DNA of 64,000 nt from an uncultured Sphingorhabdus sp. (GTDB lineage Bacteria; Pseudomonadota; Alphaproteobacteria; Sphingomonadales; Sphingomonadaceae), in NCBI GenBank assembly GCA_947492905.1, contig CANLOL010000001.1:536578-600577 (forward strand), in the 5' to 3' direction. Below, in pieces: positions 1-8,878 of the stretch. The notes under the pieces were generated by a model that had not been told where the DNA came from, did no database searches, and saw nothing but the letters and a program-made list of their open reading frames with translations. Numbering within the stretch: the first letter of the stretch is position 1; the number at the start of each line of letters is the position of its first letter. The translations under genes were made by a program, and so were the position numbers.

Positions 1-113
1 TCATCTCTCGGTTTATCATTTATCGCTTCGCCCAATAAAGCATCCAAACCGCGGCCTAATCCGGTTTTGCGGCGAACAACATTCGATTTTTTCGGAGATT
101 CACTATTCTTCAT
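1..113 (-). CDS. parB: Chromosome-partitioning protein ParB, N-terminal fragment
   Basis: Partial gene running off the left edge of the window; about the first 37 codons are visible. ParB binds parS sites, spreads as a CTP-dependent clamp and works with ParA to segregate the origin. The visible protein starts MKNSESPKKS and contains GLGRGLDALLGE, the N-terminal box typical of chromosomal ParB, which in other species contacts ParA. The ATG overlaps the parA stop as ATGA, so parA and parB are translationally coupled. The CTP-binding and helix-turn-helix domains lie outside the window. Two perfect parS sites occur within 3.5 kb. Confidence 0.9.
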   Translation of the reverse strand, partial: MKNSESPKKSNVVRRKTGLGRGLDALLGEAINDKPRD

Positions 114-892
114 GCGACCATTTCTTTTTCTGGTAAGCGGGCTATTAATTCACGGGCAAGGCTAATATAAGCTTCTGATCCTGCACAACGATGATCATAA
201 ACAAGCGCTGGCATCCCATGGCTTGGCGCTTCTGATAGGCGAACATTGCGCGGTATGACAGTTTCAAACACAAGGCCGCCCAAACAAGACCGCACATCGT
301 CGGCCACTTGATCGGTTAATCGGGCACGCCTGTCATACATAGTCAGCGCCACCCCTAATATAGATAGATCGGGGTTGAACCTCTGTTGGATGCGATCCAC
401 CGTCTGCAATAATTGGCTTAAGCCTTCTAATGCAAAAAATTCACATTGCAGCGGAACCACGATTGAATCCACGGCCACCAATGCATTTATAGTTAATAAT
501 CCTAGCGATGGTGGACAGTCTATTATGCATATATCCCATTGCTGAGCATCGGTTGCGTCCAGAACAGTTTGCAAACGATGTGTCCGGTTTTGGAAATCAA
601 CCAATTCCACCTCAGCACCCGACAGATTAACCGTTGCTGGAATAATATCTAGCCCAGGGACATTGGTTTCACTGTAAGATTCAACTAAACTTGTATTACT
701 TATCAAGAGTTTATAGCTATTATTCTCACGTTCTGACTGCTTGACGCCAAGGCCTGTTGAAGCATTACCCTGCGGATCTAAATCGATCAATAATGTGCGC
801 CATCCGCTCGCGGCTAAGGCGGTGGCAATATTTATAGCTGTGGTGGTTTTGCCAACACCGCCTTTTTGATTTGCTATAGCTATCTTAATCAT
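110..892 (-). CDS. parA: Chromosome-partitioning ATPase ParA
   Basis: ParA/Soj-family ATPase, 260 residues, the usual chromosomal length. It binds DNA nonspecifically as an ATP dimer and is released by ParB, moving parS-bound origins. The deviant Walker A motif KGGVGKTT lies at residues 10-17, with the signature lysine at the start. The Walker B-like IIDCPPSLG is near residues 123-131, and DLDPQGNAS (38-46) is the A' box. The gene overlaps rsmG upstream by 8 bases and parB downstream by 4 bases (ATGA), so it sits in the tight mnmG-rsmG-parA-parB operon seen across proteobacteria. Confidence 0.97.
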   Translation of the reverse strand: MIKIAIANQKGGVGKTTTAINIATALAASGWRTLLIDLDPQGNASTGLGVKQSERENNSYKLLISNTSLVESYSETNVPGLDIIPATVNLSGAEVELVDFQNRTHRLQTVLDATDAQQWDICIIDCPPSLGLLTINALVAVDSIVVPLQCEFFALEGLSQLLQTVDRIQQRFNPDLSILGVALTMYDRRARLTDQVADDVRSCLGGLVFETVIPRNVRLSEAPSHGMPALVYDHRCAGSEAYISLARELIARLPEKEMVA

Positions 893-1538
893 GTTGTTTA
901 ACCGTTCCCACCAAGATTCCTGCTTCGCTATCTGTCATGCTAGGGATGACTTTCATCTTTGTGGACCATTTTTTCCTGACTTCCAACAATTCATTTTCAG
1001 CATTACGCCCTTTTGGGAGCAAATATTGCGTTTTTCTTGTGGAAAAAGGAGATGCCAATCGTAATAATTTGGGCAATGGAGCAAACGCCCGTGCGCTAAT
1101 AACAGAGAATTTATCTCCATCATAAGTTTCCGCCCTTGCGCAAGCGACGCTGGTATCCAAATCAAGTGCATCAATAACAGATTGTAAAAACGCAGCCCTT
1201 CGTGTCCGCGATTCGAGCAAAGTCACATTCCAATTGCTCATAATAGCTATAATGATACCTGGGAATCCTGCACCGCTACCCATGTCCAACCAACTGGCCC
1301 CCGTGCCGCTTGACTGCAATCCTTTGGCCTTTTCTGCTGGAAAAATATCAGCATGTAATAGCTGGGCACTATCCAAAATGTGGCGAACCCATATATGGTC
1401 CAAACTGGCAGCAGATATTAAATTCTGATTTTGCATTTCCTTTTTAAGCATCTCTATATAGAGATTAATCTTCTCCAGTGTTTCACGTGAAACATTGAAC
1501 TCATTAGACAATATTGCTTTCGCTTCATCTTCCGTCAT
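885..1538 (-). CDS. rsmG: 16S rRNA (guanine-527-N7)-methyltransferase RsmG
   Basis: RsmG (GidB) transfers a methyl group from SAM to N7 of G527 in 16S rRNA; loss is associated with low-level streptomycin resistance in other bacteria. It has 217 residues. The SAM-binding loop GSGAGFPG is at residues 87-94 after the strand SWLDM, and the N-terminal helix has the family pattern [13 protein letters not shown]. Codons 15-20 (NVSRET) are written by a perfect parS palindrome, so the gene doubles as a ParB site. The start ATG overlaps the mnmG stop as ATGA and the end overlaps parA. Confidence 0.96.
   Translation of the reverse strand: MTEDEAKAILSNEFNVSRETLEKINLYIEMLKKEMQNQNLISAASLDHIWVRHILDSAQLLHADIFPAEKAKGLQSSGTGASWLDMGSGAGFPGIIIAIMSNWNVTLLESRTRRAAFLQSVIDALDLDTSVACARAETYDGDKFSVISARAFAPLPKLLRLASPFSTRKTQYLLPKGRNAENELLEVRKKWSTKMKVIPSMTDSEAGILVGTVKQHD
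1479..1494. promoter_or_regulatory. parS: parS site 1, inside rsmG
   Basis: Perfect 16-bp palindrome TGTTTCACGTGAAACA, identical to the consensus parS bound by chromosomal ParB. It lies in the rsmG coding region, where it encodes VSRET. A parS within gidB next to parAB is known from other bacteria. The site is about 8.5 kb from the proposed origin. Confidence 0.95.
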
Positions 1539-3385
1539 GCAGCCTCACTGGCACGCTTAGCATGCACCAAAATCGCTGCCAAAGCTGCTGGCGTAACACC
1601 GCGCACCCTTGCGGCAGCCCCTAATGTCTCTGGACGTGCCTTAGATAATCTCTCGGTCATTTCATTGGATAGTCCTGCGATATTTTCATAGATTAAAGTA
1701 TCAGGAATAGACAACCTCTCATTCATAGCCACATCTTTAATCTCAGCGTCTTGCCGCTTTAAATAGGGTGCATAGCGGCCATCTTGCTCTATTTCCCCCA
1801 ATAGCATTTTGTCGAGCTCTGTTACTTCGGGAATGAAACGCTCTAATTTTGCCAATTCAACCGCTGGGAAACGCAACCACTCTTTCAGGGACATTTTACC
1901 TGCATCGCGTTTTATCTCAAATTCGCTTAATTGCTCTGCGCCAACCTCCTGCGTAAGAGCTGTCTCAATTTTATGTTTTAGGGATATGTGTATATCAAAA
2001 CTTGCTTTGCGCTCTTTGCGAACAACCCCCAAAGCATCAGCTATCGGCGTTAAACGTGTTGCGGCATTATCAGCGCGTAACCTCAATCTATATTCTGCTC
2101 TTGCGGTTAACATGCGATATGGCTCGGTAACACCTTGCAAAATCAGATCATCTATCATCACTGCAATATAGCTATTAGAGCGATCAAAAACGGCTGCATC
2201 CTTGCCCAATGCTTTGCTGGCCGCTGCTAATCCAGCCACCAATCCCTGTGCAGATGCTTCTTCATAACCCGTTGTACCGTTAATTTGCCCCGCACAATAT
2301 AATCCTTCATAGCCGCGCACTGCTAATTGCGCATCCAAGGATCGAGGATCAATATAATCATATTCAACAGCATATCCCGGCACAACCATTTCGGCTGTCT
2401 CTAATCCAGTCATAGAGCGAATCATCGCCAATTGAATATCGGTGGGTAATGATGTCGAAATACCATTGGGGTAAATCAACTCACTATCCAATCCTTCAGG
2501 TTCCAGAAATACTTGATGGCTATCACGATCGGCAAATCGAAATATTTTATCCTCAATCGAAGGACAATAGCGCGGGCCTTCGCCCTGTATCGCACCGCCG
2601 AAGAGCGGTGAGCGATCTAAACCAGCCCTAATATGGTCATGTGTTTGCGCATTAGTGCGCGTTATGGAACAGAAAATTTGCGGATTAACCCTCTTTTGCG
2701 TCATGGACGACATGGTCCACGATCCATCATCTGAGGGTTGCTCATCCAATATTGCCCAATTGATAGTGCGTCCATCAAGGCGCGGCGGAGTACCCGTTTT
2801 CAACCGAGCCATAGGCAGACCAGCGCCTCTTATCTGCTGTGCTAATATATGCGCACTGCTCTCCCCTATTCTGCCGCCATTAAGGCGCTCTTCGCCGCGA
2901 AATAATTTACCGCCCAAAAAAGTGCCGGTTGCTAAAATGACAGATGGTGCTTTCACTTCGCTATCATCTGCCAATTTCACGCCAGATATCTTTGTATCGC
3001 AATCAAACAATAAAGCCGCAGCTTCGCCTTCTATAATAGTAAGCGTTTCATATTCGGCCAATTGACGTTGAATCGAAGCCGTAAATAATCTTCGATCTGC
3101 CTGAATACGCGGCCCTTGAACTGCTGCGCCTTTCGAGGCATTGAGCATGCGATAATGTATAGCGGCATCATCAGCAGCACGGCCCATAAGACCATCAAAC
3201 GCATCTACTTCTTTGACCAAATGCCCCTTGCCCAATCCGCCAATTGCTGGATTACAGGACATTGCGCCAATCTTACTTTTATCAAAACTGATGAGCGCCG
3301 TGGACGCACCCATGCGCGCTGCTGCTGCTGCTGCTTCACAACCAGCATGGCCACCGCCGATCACTATGACATCAAAATTACTCAT
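1535..3385 (-). CDS. mnmG: tRNA uridine-34 carboxymethylaminomethyl enzyme MnmG
   Basis: FAD-dependent subunit (GidA) of the MnmEG complex, which installs (carboxymethyl)aminomethyl groups on wobble uridine-34 of some tRNAs using methylenetetrahydrofolate. It has 616 residues, the normal length. The N-terminal dinucleotide-binding motif GGGHAGCE spans residues 10-17, followed by the GidA signature [30 protein letters not shown], the [12 protein letters not shown] stretch and [15 protein letters not shown] are further family blocks. The stop overlaps the rsmG start (ATGA). Its partner mnmE lies upstream, separated by a spacer that contains parS site 2. Confidence 0.97.
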   Translation of the reverse strand: MSNFDVIVIGGGHAGCEAAAAAARMGASTALISFDKSKIGAMSCNPAIGGLGKGHLVKEVDAFDGLMGRAADDAAIHYRMLNASKGAAVQGPRIQADRRLFTASIQRQLAEYETLTIIEGEAAALLFDCDTKISGVKLADDSEVKAPSVILATGTFLGGKLFRGEERLNGGRIGESSAHILAQQIRGAGLPMARLKTGTPPRLDGRTINWAILDEQPSDDGSWTMSSMTQKRVNPQIFCSITRTNAQTHDHIRAGLDRSPLFGGAIQGEGPRYCPSIEDKIFRFADRDSHQVFLEPEGLDSELIYPNGISTSLPTDIQLAMIRSMTGLETAEMVVPGYAVEYDYIDPRSLDAQLAVRGYEGLYCAGQINGTTGYEEASAQGLVAGLAAASKALGKDAAVFDRSNSYIAVMIDDLILQGVTEPYRMLTARAEYRLRLRADNAATRLTPIADALGVVRKERKASFDIHISLKHKIETALTQEVGAEQLSEFEIKRDAGKMSLKEWLRFPAVELAKLERFIPEVTELDKMLLGEIEQDGRYAPYLKRQDAEIKDVAMNERLSIPDTLIYENIAGLSNEMTERLSKARPETLGAAARVRGVTPAALAAILVHAKRASEAA

Positions 3386-3450
3386 AACATTCGCATAGAC
3401 GAGTCATTTAGGCAGGTCAAAAGAGTTTAATGTTTATTAAGATAGTTTGA

Positions 3451-3466
3451 TGTTTCACGTGAAACA
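3451..3466. promoter_or_regulatory. parS: parS site 2, mnmG-mnmE spacer
   Basis: Second perfect copy of TGTTTCACGTGAAACA, about 2 kb from the first. It occupies the roughly 95-bp gap between mnmE and mnmG, upstream of the mnmG start on the minus strand. The pair marks a ParB loading zone about 6.4 kb left of the proposed origin. Confidence 0.95.
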
Positions 3467-3480
3467 TTGCTAGCAAAATA

Positions 3481-4755
3481 TTATTTTCCAATACAAAATT
3501 GGCCAAATATTGTGTCCAATAGCTCTTCGGTGTGCGCCCTACCCGTTAACCGGTCCATAGCAGATCTTGCGATGCGCGCATGCTCACCCATTATCAACCA
3601 ATCATCACTATGCGATAAATTAGATAGACATTCAGAAATATCCATCAAAGCTTCGCGCTGTCTCTTATTGAGCGCAAAACTATCTTCGGCGGGAATAATA
3701 TCTTGCGCCATTTCGATTAATTTTGATTTAAGCGATTCAATCCCTTCGCCAGTTTTGGCAGATAGCGATAATTTGCCACTATCACGGTGATTTTCCAAAT
3801 CCGATTTAGCAGCAATATCAATGATCTTAGCATCGCTTTTGGGCGGCTCATCGCCCAGCCATAATATTATATCAGCAGCCTCAAAAGCTGTCTGTGCGCG
3901 TTCTATTCCAATCTTCTCTATATCATCATGGCTATCTGTGCGCACTCCAGCTGTATCTAGGAATAAAAACGCAATACCCTCAATAGAAATGGGAATCTCT
4001 ATTATATCGCGCGTTGTGCCGGCTATATCAGAAACAATCGCAGCCTCTCTTTGCGTAAGAGCGTTCAAAAGCGTCGATTTCCCACTATTGGGCGGGCCGC
4101 CCAACACTATTTTCACACCATCGCGCAATCGCTCTATCGGCGGAGCGCTAAGCAAAGTATCAATCGCATTGGATAGCCTTGCTGCTTTCAGGAGCAATTT
4201 ATCGCGGCTTCCGCTGTTTACATCATCTTCATCAGAGAAATCCAATTCTGACTCTATCAGTGCGGATATTTGCAAAAGGCTCTGCTGCCACTCTAATATT
4301 TTATTGCCAAACCCATCCATCATAGTGATGGCCGATTTTCTCTGCCTCTCTGTTTCTGCGAATAATAGATCTGATAGTGCATCCGCTTGATTCAAATCCA
4401 TAACGCCATTTTCAAATGCACGGCGGGTATATTCCCCTGCCTCTGCTTGGCGCAGAGCGTCCATAGAAGATAAAGCATTTTCAACGGCGCGAACAACCGC
4501 CCTGCCTCCATGCAAATGTAATTCTGCCAAATCCTCACCGCTGGCGCTATTGGGGCCAGGAAAGAGGATGACGATCGATTCATCTAATATATGGCCTTGA
4601 GCATCTTTCAATGTCCGCAGCGAAGCCCTTCGCGGTTCTGGTAGGCCTCCACATAAGGATTGAACCGCATCAAATGCCTTTGGCCCGCTTATCCTTATGA
4701 TAGCAAGCGCAGCAGGAGGCGCACCTGAAGATAAGGCATAAATAGTGTCGTTCAT
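3481..4755 (-). CDS. mnmE: tRNA modification GTPase MnmE
   Basis: Potassium-dependent GTPase that partners MnmG in wobble-uridine modification. The protein has 424 residues from the ATG at 4755, chosen because AAGGA lies 6 bases upstream; a TTG two codons earlier has no better site. Domain order: N-terminal formyl-THF-binding domain, helical domain, embedded G domain (GPPNSGKST at about 220-228, DIAGTTRD, DTAG), and the C-terminal FCIGK whose cysteine is essential in the family. The NKxD guanine-specificity motif reads AKSD, a degenerate form. The start lies 2 bases after the DUF6489 gene ends, so the two are cotranscribed. Confidence 0.96.
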   Translation of the reverse strand: MNDTIYALSSGAPPAALAIIRISGPKAFDAVQSLCGGLPEPRRASLRTLKDAQGHILDESIVILFPGPNSASGEDLAELHLHGGRAVVRAVENALSSMDALRQAEAGEYTRRAFENGVMDLNQADALSDLLFAETERQRKSAITMMDGFGNKILEWQQSLLQISALIESELDFSDEDDVNSGSRDKLLLKAARLSNAIDTLLSAPPIERLRDGVKIVLGGPPNSGKSTLLNALTQREAAIVSDIAGTTRDIIEIPISIEGIAFLFLDTAGVRTDSHDDIEKIGIERAQTAFEAADIILWLGDEPPKSDAKIIDIAAKSDLENHRDSGKLSLSAKTGEGIESLKSKLIEMAQDIIPAEDSFALNKRQREALMDISECLSNLSHSDDWLIMGEHARIARSAMDRLTGRAHTEELLDTIFGQFCIGK

Positions 4756-4757
4756 TC

Positions 4758-5015
4758 TCAATCCTTATCGGATCCACTATCCTTTTTCCCACCAGACATG
4801 GCCGCTTCTGCCAAACCTTGGAATAATTTTAATCCCATCTGCCCCATTGGTGCGATTTGTTTGGACAATTCATTCAATTGATCAAGATTTGTCACACCTT
4901 TTATTGCCTTTGTGACATTATCAACATAAATTTCATTGGCTTTGCTGACATCGGGTAGCCCCAATAATTGGCGGGCTTCTTCGGGGGTGCAGTCTATTTC
5001 AATATTCATTTTCAT
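4758..5015 (-). CDS. DUF6489 family protein
   Basis: Small acidic protein of about 85 residues beginning MKMNIEIDCTPEEARQLLGLPDV, a conserved N-terminal signature of alphaproteobacterial DUF6489 proteins, which have no established function. It ends in a low-complexity tail (GGKKDSGSDKD). The start at 5015 is preceded by AAGGA with 7 bases spacing; a longer reading frame with 17 extra residues lacks a ribosome-binding site. Immediately upstream of and probably cotranscribed with mnmE. A hydrophobic helix (PMGQMGLKLFQGLAEA) precedes the tail. Older annotations sometimes call such proteins polyhydroxyalkanoate-related, which nothing here supports. Confidence 0.8.
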   Translation of the reverse strand: MKMNIEIDCTPEEARQLLGLPDVSKANEIYVDNVTKAIKGVTNLDQLNELSKQIAPMGQMGLKLFQGLAEAAMSGGKKDSGSDKD

Positions 5016-5094
5016 AGCATTTTCCTTAACGATAGCTATTGTGTAATAGCATAATCGACGCATCACAAATGAATTGATGAAGGGGAGTGATTTT

Positions 5095-5502
5095 ATGGAA
5101 AGTCAAAAGCGTGCTAATTTGGACATTTGGTATGATTATATGAAGGCCCAAAGCGATGACGGCCTATTAGACCAATTGGCTGATGATGCCGTTTTCCACT
5201 CCCCCGTAGTGCATAGCCCGCAACATGGTAAAGCCATGACTTTCGCTTATCTTAACGCAGCCGAAGGCGCCTTTGCTAATTCAGGTTTTCAATATAGCGA
5301 TGAAATATTATCTGCCGATGGCCGCAAAGCGATGTTGGAATTTACCTGTGAAATTGATGGGATTCATATCAATGGTATTGATATTATTCATTGGAACGAA
5401 GCGGGCAAGATTGAAAAATTCAAAGTCCTCATCCGTCCGATGAAAGCAATGAATAAAATCTGGGAAAAAATGGCCGCAATGTTGGAGAAGGATAAAGGTT
5501 AG
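5095..5502 (+). CDS. NTF2-like / SnoaL-like fold protein
   Basis: Protein of 135 residues with the layout of the cystatin-like NTF2 superfamily: an N-terminal helix with WYDYMKAQSDDGLLDQLADDAVFHSPV, then strands including MLEFTCEIDGIHINGIDIIHWNEAGKIEKFKVLIRPMKAM. This family includes small isomerases, hydrolases and ligand-binding proteins, so no reaction can be assigned. The start at 5095 follows AGGGGAG by 7 bases; an in-frame upstream ATG has no such site. The gene is divergent from DUF6489-mnmE across an 80-bp gap that must hold both promoters. Confidence 0.8.
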   Translation: MESQKRANLDIWYDYMKAQSDDGLLDQLADDAVFHSPVVHSPQHGKAMTFAYLNAAEGAFANSGFQYSDEILSADGRKAMLEFTCEIDGIHINGIDIIHWNEAGKIEKFKVLIRPMKAMNKIWEKMAAMLEKDKG

Positions 5503-5615
5503 AAATGGGTTATAACACATATATGATATGTGCGACGCCCTAGGGTTCACATATATTGAAAACTACTCAAAATAAGGTGTCAAATTATACAATCAGCTCG
5601 CTAATCTAAAATAAT

Positions 5616-6251
5616 TCATTCAACGATATACATAAGTTCCCAACGCCGCTGGGAAAGTGGAACATTTGGTCCATCATATCCCGCAATGATGAAGGAGGAT
5701 ATGGGTTTCAGATTTTCAGATAATATATAAGCCTCTAATTTCTTTTTAGCTGCGTCTCTAATCGCTTGCGATCTATTCCCTATGAAAGAGTAAACAATCC
5801 TTTTTTCTGACTCTAATTGGGTGATTTTAACATCTTTCTCGTTAGGAATTGGTAATGTTTCCATTGTCCATTTGCTTGGCATTGTGAACCGTATAAGATA
5901 TTGATCACTATCTGTTTGGGATGTTGTTACTGGCGCAGTCATAGCAATCTGTACTCTGTCATTTATCTTTTTCTGCGTTGTCACAGGCGCAGTCATTGCT
6001 ATTTGGTCTCTACCTTTGTTATTCCCAAAGATAAAACTAGCTAATTTTCGAAAACCCACACTAGAAGCTTGGTTGCTATTGTTGGCTTTTACGGTAACTT
6101 CGGCAACAATTTGCGGCTGATATAAGCGCAGTTCAATATCAGGTGATGTTTTCAATATGCTATATTTGGGCTGATCGATTGTCTCTTGAGCGCAAGCCGA
6201 TCCTATAAAAAAAGATCCAAATAATGAGAATATCATCATATATTTTAGCAT
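5616..6251 (-). CDS. SOUL-family heme-binding protein, exported
   Basis: 211-residue protein of the SOUL/HBP heme-binding family. Residues 1-21 (MLKYMMIFSLFGSFFIGSACA) look like a signal peptide, so it probably acts in the periplasm or envelope; AC before the cleavage point could also suggest lipidation, but the surrounding residues do not form a good lipobox. The family motif IAMTAPVTT occurs twice, about 19 residues apart, an arrangement common in bacterial SOUL proteins. The C-terminal GYDGPNVPLSQRRWELMYIVE matches the usual end (pattern YDPPWTPxxxRRNEVxxxL). Role is unclear; heme or tetrapyrrole binding is inferred from the family. Confidence 0.85.
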   Translation of the reverse strand: MLKYMMIFSLFGSFFIGSACAQETIDQPKYSILKTSPDIELRLYQPQIVAEVTVKANNSNQASSVGFRKLASFIFGNNKGRDQIAMTAPVTTQKKINDRVQIAMTAPVTTSQTDSDQYLIRFTMPSKWTMETLPIPNEKDVKITQLESEKRIVYSFIGNRSQAIRDAAKKKLEAYILSENLKPISSFIIAGYDGPNVPLSQRRWELMYIVE

Positions 6252-6278
6252 AGTGTGCTCCTGACAATTAATTATTTA

Positions 6279-6977
6279 TCACCCAAAGAGCGTTAAAATA
6301 CCTACGCTTGTATCGAAAATACCTTCATAAATCATTTTACCCGCAACATACACAATCACAGCAATGCCCAGATAGGCTATCCATTTATAACGTTCGATAT
6401 ATTTGGCGATGATATTGGCTGCTACACCCATAAGGACAACCGCGATAATGAGGCCAACGATCAAAATTCCCGGATGATCGCTTGCCGCGCCAGCAACAGC
6501 CAACACATTATCAAGGCTCATGCTAACATCGGCAATTGCCACAGCCCAAGCCGCAGCAGCAAAGCTTTTTACCTTAATCGGAGCAGCTTCATCGTCATTG
6601 TTGAGGATTGGTTTTTGCGGCTTAAACTCTTGCCACATTCCCCAAGCCACCCAAACAAGCAATAATCCGCCGACAAATTTCAAACCAACAATGGAGAGCA
6701 AATATGTAACCGTTAGCGCAAATATCACGCGAAGCACGAGCGCCGCAGCAACACCTATGATGATAACTTTACGCCGTTGATCCGCAGGCAAACCAGCCGC
6801 TAAAGCCCCAACGGCTATTGCATTATCCCCTGCCAAAACAAGATCGATGAACAAAACAGTTATAAAAGCTTGCATAGCGCCAGGTGCGCCTAAATTGCTA
6901 AAATCATAGACAATAGCATCCCACATTTCAGCAGGAGAACCCAATCCACCAGCGGTTTGCGCTAAAATTTCAAACAT
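6279..6977 (-). CDS. TerC/YjbE-family integral membrane protein
   Basis: 232-residue inner-membrane protein with about seven hydrophobic segments. Two inverted-repeat-like acidic motifs are visible, FIDLVLAGDNAIAVG and IADVSMSLDNVLAVAGA, with the intramembrane D-x3-(S/A)-x-DN pattern that defines TerC/YkoY/YjbE. Relatives export manganese or metallate other proteins; tellurite resistance is only historical. It lies 28 bases after rho on the same strand and may be read through from it. No yybP-ykoY riboswitch fits in so short a gap. Confidence 0.87.
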   Translation of the reverse strand: MFEILAQTAGGLGSPAEMWDAIVYDFSNLGAPGAMQAFITVLFIDLVLAGDNAIAVGALAAGLPADQRRKVIIIGVAAALVLRVIFALTVTYLLSIVGLKFVGGLLLVWVAWGMWQEFKPQKPILNNDDEAAPIKVKSFAAAAWAVAIADVSMSLDNVLAVAGAASDHPGILIVGLIIAVVLMGVAANIIAKYIERYKWIAYLGIAVIVYVAGKMIYEGIFDTSVGILTLFG

Positions 6978-7005
6978 TCAAATTTCCCAAATTACTGGTA
7001 CATGC

Positions 7006-8262
7006 TTATTGGTTCATACTGTCAAAGAAATCTTCGTTGGTTTTGCTATCTTTCATCTTATCAAGCAAGAATTCCATCGCATCAATAGTACCCATTTGCA
7101 TAAGGATACGGCGCAATACCCACATTTTCGATAGAGTCTGCTGCTCAACCAATAATTCTTCTTTACGTGTGCCCGATTTACCAACATCCAGCGCTGGGAA
7201 GATACGTTTATCAGCAACCTTACGATCAAGCACAATCTCGCTATTACCGGTGCCTTTGAACTCCTCAAAGATAACCTCGTCCATACGGCTACCAGTATCG
7301 ATAAGAGCGGTAGCAATGATGGAGAGTGAGCCACCTTCTTCTATATTTCTAGCGGCACCAAAGAAACGTTTTGGACGCTGCAATGCATTCGCATCGACAC
7401 CGCCGGTTAAAACCTTACCCGACGATGGAACAACCGTATTATAAGCACGGCCAAGACGCGTGATACTGTCGAGCAATATCACCACATCATGTTTATGTTC
7501 GACTAGGCGTTTTGCTTTTTCAATAACCATTTCAGCAACTTGTACGTGGCGGGTCGCTGGCTCATCAAATGTAGAACTTACAACTTCACCCTTCACGCTG
7601 CGCTGCATGTCGGTCACCTCTTCGGGACGTTCATCAATAAGAAGCACGAGCAAATAAACCTCTGGGTGATTATCGGTAATCGCCTTGGCTATATTTTGCA
7701 GCAACACGGTTTTACCTGTACGTGGCGGCGCAACGATAAGCGCGCGCTGGCCTTTGCCTTGTGGTGATATAATGTCGATAACGCGCGCCGATTTGTCTTT
7801 AATTGTCGGATCAAGCGTATCAAGATTTAATTTTTGGTCGGGATAAAGCGGCGTTAAATTGTCAAAATTAACGCGTTGGCGCACCACATTGGGTTCATCA
7901 AAATTAATTTTATGTAATTTGGTCAAGGCAAAATAACGCTCGCCATCACGTGGTTCACGAATTTCACCTTCGACAGTATCACCCGTGCGCAAACCATATT
8001 GGCGCACCATATTGGGTGATACGTAAATATCATCAGGGCCAGCCAAATAGTTGGATTCAGGAGATCGCAAGAAACCAAAGCTATCGGGCAACACTTCAAT
8101 AGTGCCAAGACCCATGATTTGCTCACCATCTTCGGCCATTTCTTTGAGGATCGCGAACATCAAATCTTGCTTGCGCAATGTTGATGCACCTTCGATGCCT
8201 AATTCTTCTGCCATAGCGACTAGTTCAGCAGGTTTTTTATTTTTAAGGTCTTGTAAATGCAT
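7006..8262 (-). CDS. rho: Transcription termination factor Rho
   Basis: Hexameric RNA helicase that ends transcription at unstructured C-rich RNA. 418 residues, normal for alphaproteobacteria. The N-terminal Rho helix domain ([20 protein letters not shown]) is followed by the RNA-binding cold-shock-like domain ([20 protein letters not shown]), Walker A (APPRTGKT), Walker B ([17 protein letters not shown]), the Q-loop/R-loop region and a C-terminal lobe. The ATG at 8262 is chosen because the conserved protein starts MHLQDLKNK; ten more in-frame residues upstream look non-conserved. It lies downstream of hemE-hemJ with its own candidate promoter. Confidence 0.97.
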   Translation of the reverse strand: MHLQDLKNKKPAELVAMAEELGIEGASTLRKQDLMFAILKEMAEDGEQIMGLGTIEVLPDSFGFLRSPESNYLAGPDDIYVSPNMVRQYGLRTGDTVEGEIREPRDGERYFALTKLHKINFDEPNVVRQRVNFDNLTPLYPDQKLNLDTLDPTIKDKSARVIDIISPQGKGQRALIVAPPRTGKTVLLQNIAKAITDNHPEVYLLVLLIDERPEEVTDMQRSVKGEVVSSTFDEPATRHVQVAEMVIEKAKRLVEHKHDVVILLDSITRLGRAYNTVVPSSGKVLTGGVDANALQRPKRFFGAARNIEEGGSLSIIATALIDTGSRMDEVIFEEFKGTGNSEIVLDRKVADKRIFPALDVGKSGTRKEELLVEQQTLSKMWVLRRILMQMGTIDAMEFLLDKMKDSKTNEDFFDSMNQ

Positions 8263-8364
8263 ATTAAATCCATTTGTGGCGTAAAAAGCCAAAATAATAA
8301 GTTTTGAAAATTTATAAGCGCTTTTGGTTAAAGCAAAATATCTCAGGACGAGATTATGAAAGAG

Positions 8365-8393
8365 TATCTAGAGGATAGCTGTTTTTCTGTCAA
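8365..8393 (-). promoter_or_regulatory. Candidate sigma-70 promoter for rho
   Basis: On the minus strand, a perfect -35 hexamer TTGACA (8388-8393) is followed after 17 bases by TAGATA (8365-8370), a fair -10. This leaves a roughly 100-base 5' leader for rho, plausible because rho mRNAs are autoregulated in other bacteria. Position and spacing fit; no expression evidence. Confidence 0.5.
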
Positions 8394-8414
8394 ACTATGA
8401 AAAAGAATATTCTT

Positions 8415-8861
8415 CTAAAAAGGTTTCACCACCACCAATATCACAATGATAGCAGCTGCCACCCCTGGCACTTCGTTGAGCAAGCGTAATTTTTTATCCG
8501 AATATGGGCGCTCACCGCGCGCTAATTTCTTGGAATAACCTGCCATCACCCCATGATAAGCGGTCAAACCCAATACGGCCAATATTTTTAAGCCAAACCA
8601 GCCGCCTGCAACCGCTGAACCTAATGTTCCTGCTAAGGCAATGCCCAAAACCCAAACAATGATAAGCGAGGGCGTTAATATGATTTTGCGCAAACGAGAT
8701 TCGCGCTCTATCCATTTGCTATCTTCTTCACTGCCAACTTCGCATTCTTGATGATAGATGAAAAAACGCGGCAACATGAATAATCCTGCCATCCAGAATA
8801 TGACAAAGATAATATGAGCGGTTTTTAGCCAAAGATAGAGCATAGATAAAATTTCAATCAT
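8415..8861 (-). CDS. hemJ: Protoporphyrinogen IX oxidase HemJ
   Basis: 148-residue membrane protein of the HemJ (UPF0093, CopD-like) family, which oxidises protoporphyrinogen IX to protoporphyrin IX in bacteria lacking HemG/HemY. Four hydrophobic segments are visible. The conserved N-terminal block WLKTAHIIFVIFWMAGLFMLPRFF contains the heme-ligand histidine, and LKILAVLGLTAYHGVMAGYSKKLARG carries a second conserved histidine. Placement 17 bases after hemE gives two steps of heme synthesis in one operon; the order hemE-hemJ-rho is common in alphaproteobacteria. Confidence 0.92.
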   Translation of the reverse strand: MIEILSMLYLWLKTAHIIFVIFWMAGLFMLPRFFIYHQECEVGSEEDSKWIERESRLRKIILTPSLIIVWVLGIALAGTLGSAVAGGWFGLKILAVLGLTAYHGVMAGYSKKLARGERPYSDKKLRLLNEVPGVAAAIIVILVVVKPF

Positions 8862-8878
8862 GGTTTTATATTTCTATT

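Noticed and set aside
6978-7005. Manganese (yybP-ykoY) riboswitch before the TerC gene
   Set aside because: Only 28 bases separate rho and terC, too short for the aptamer.
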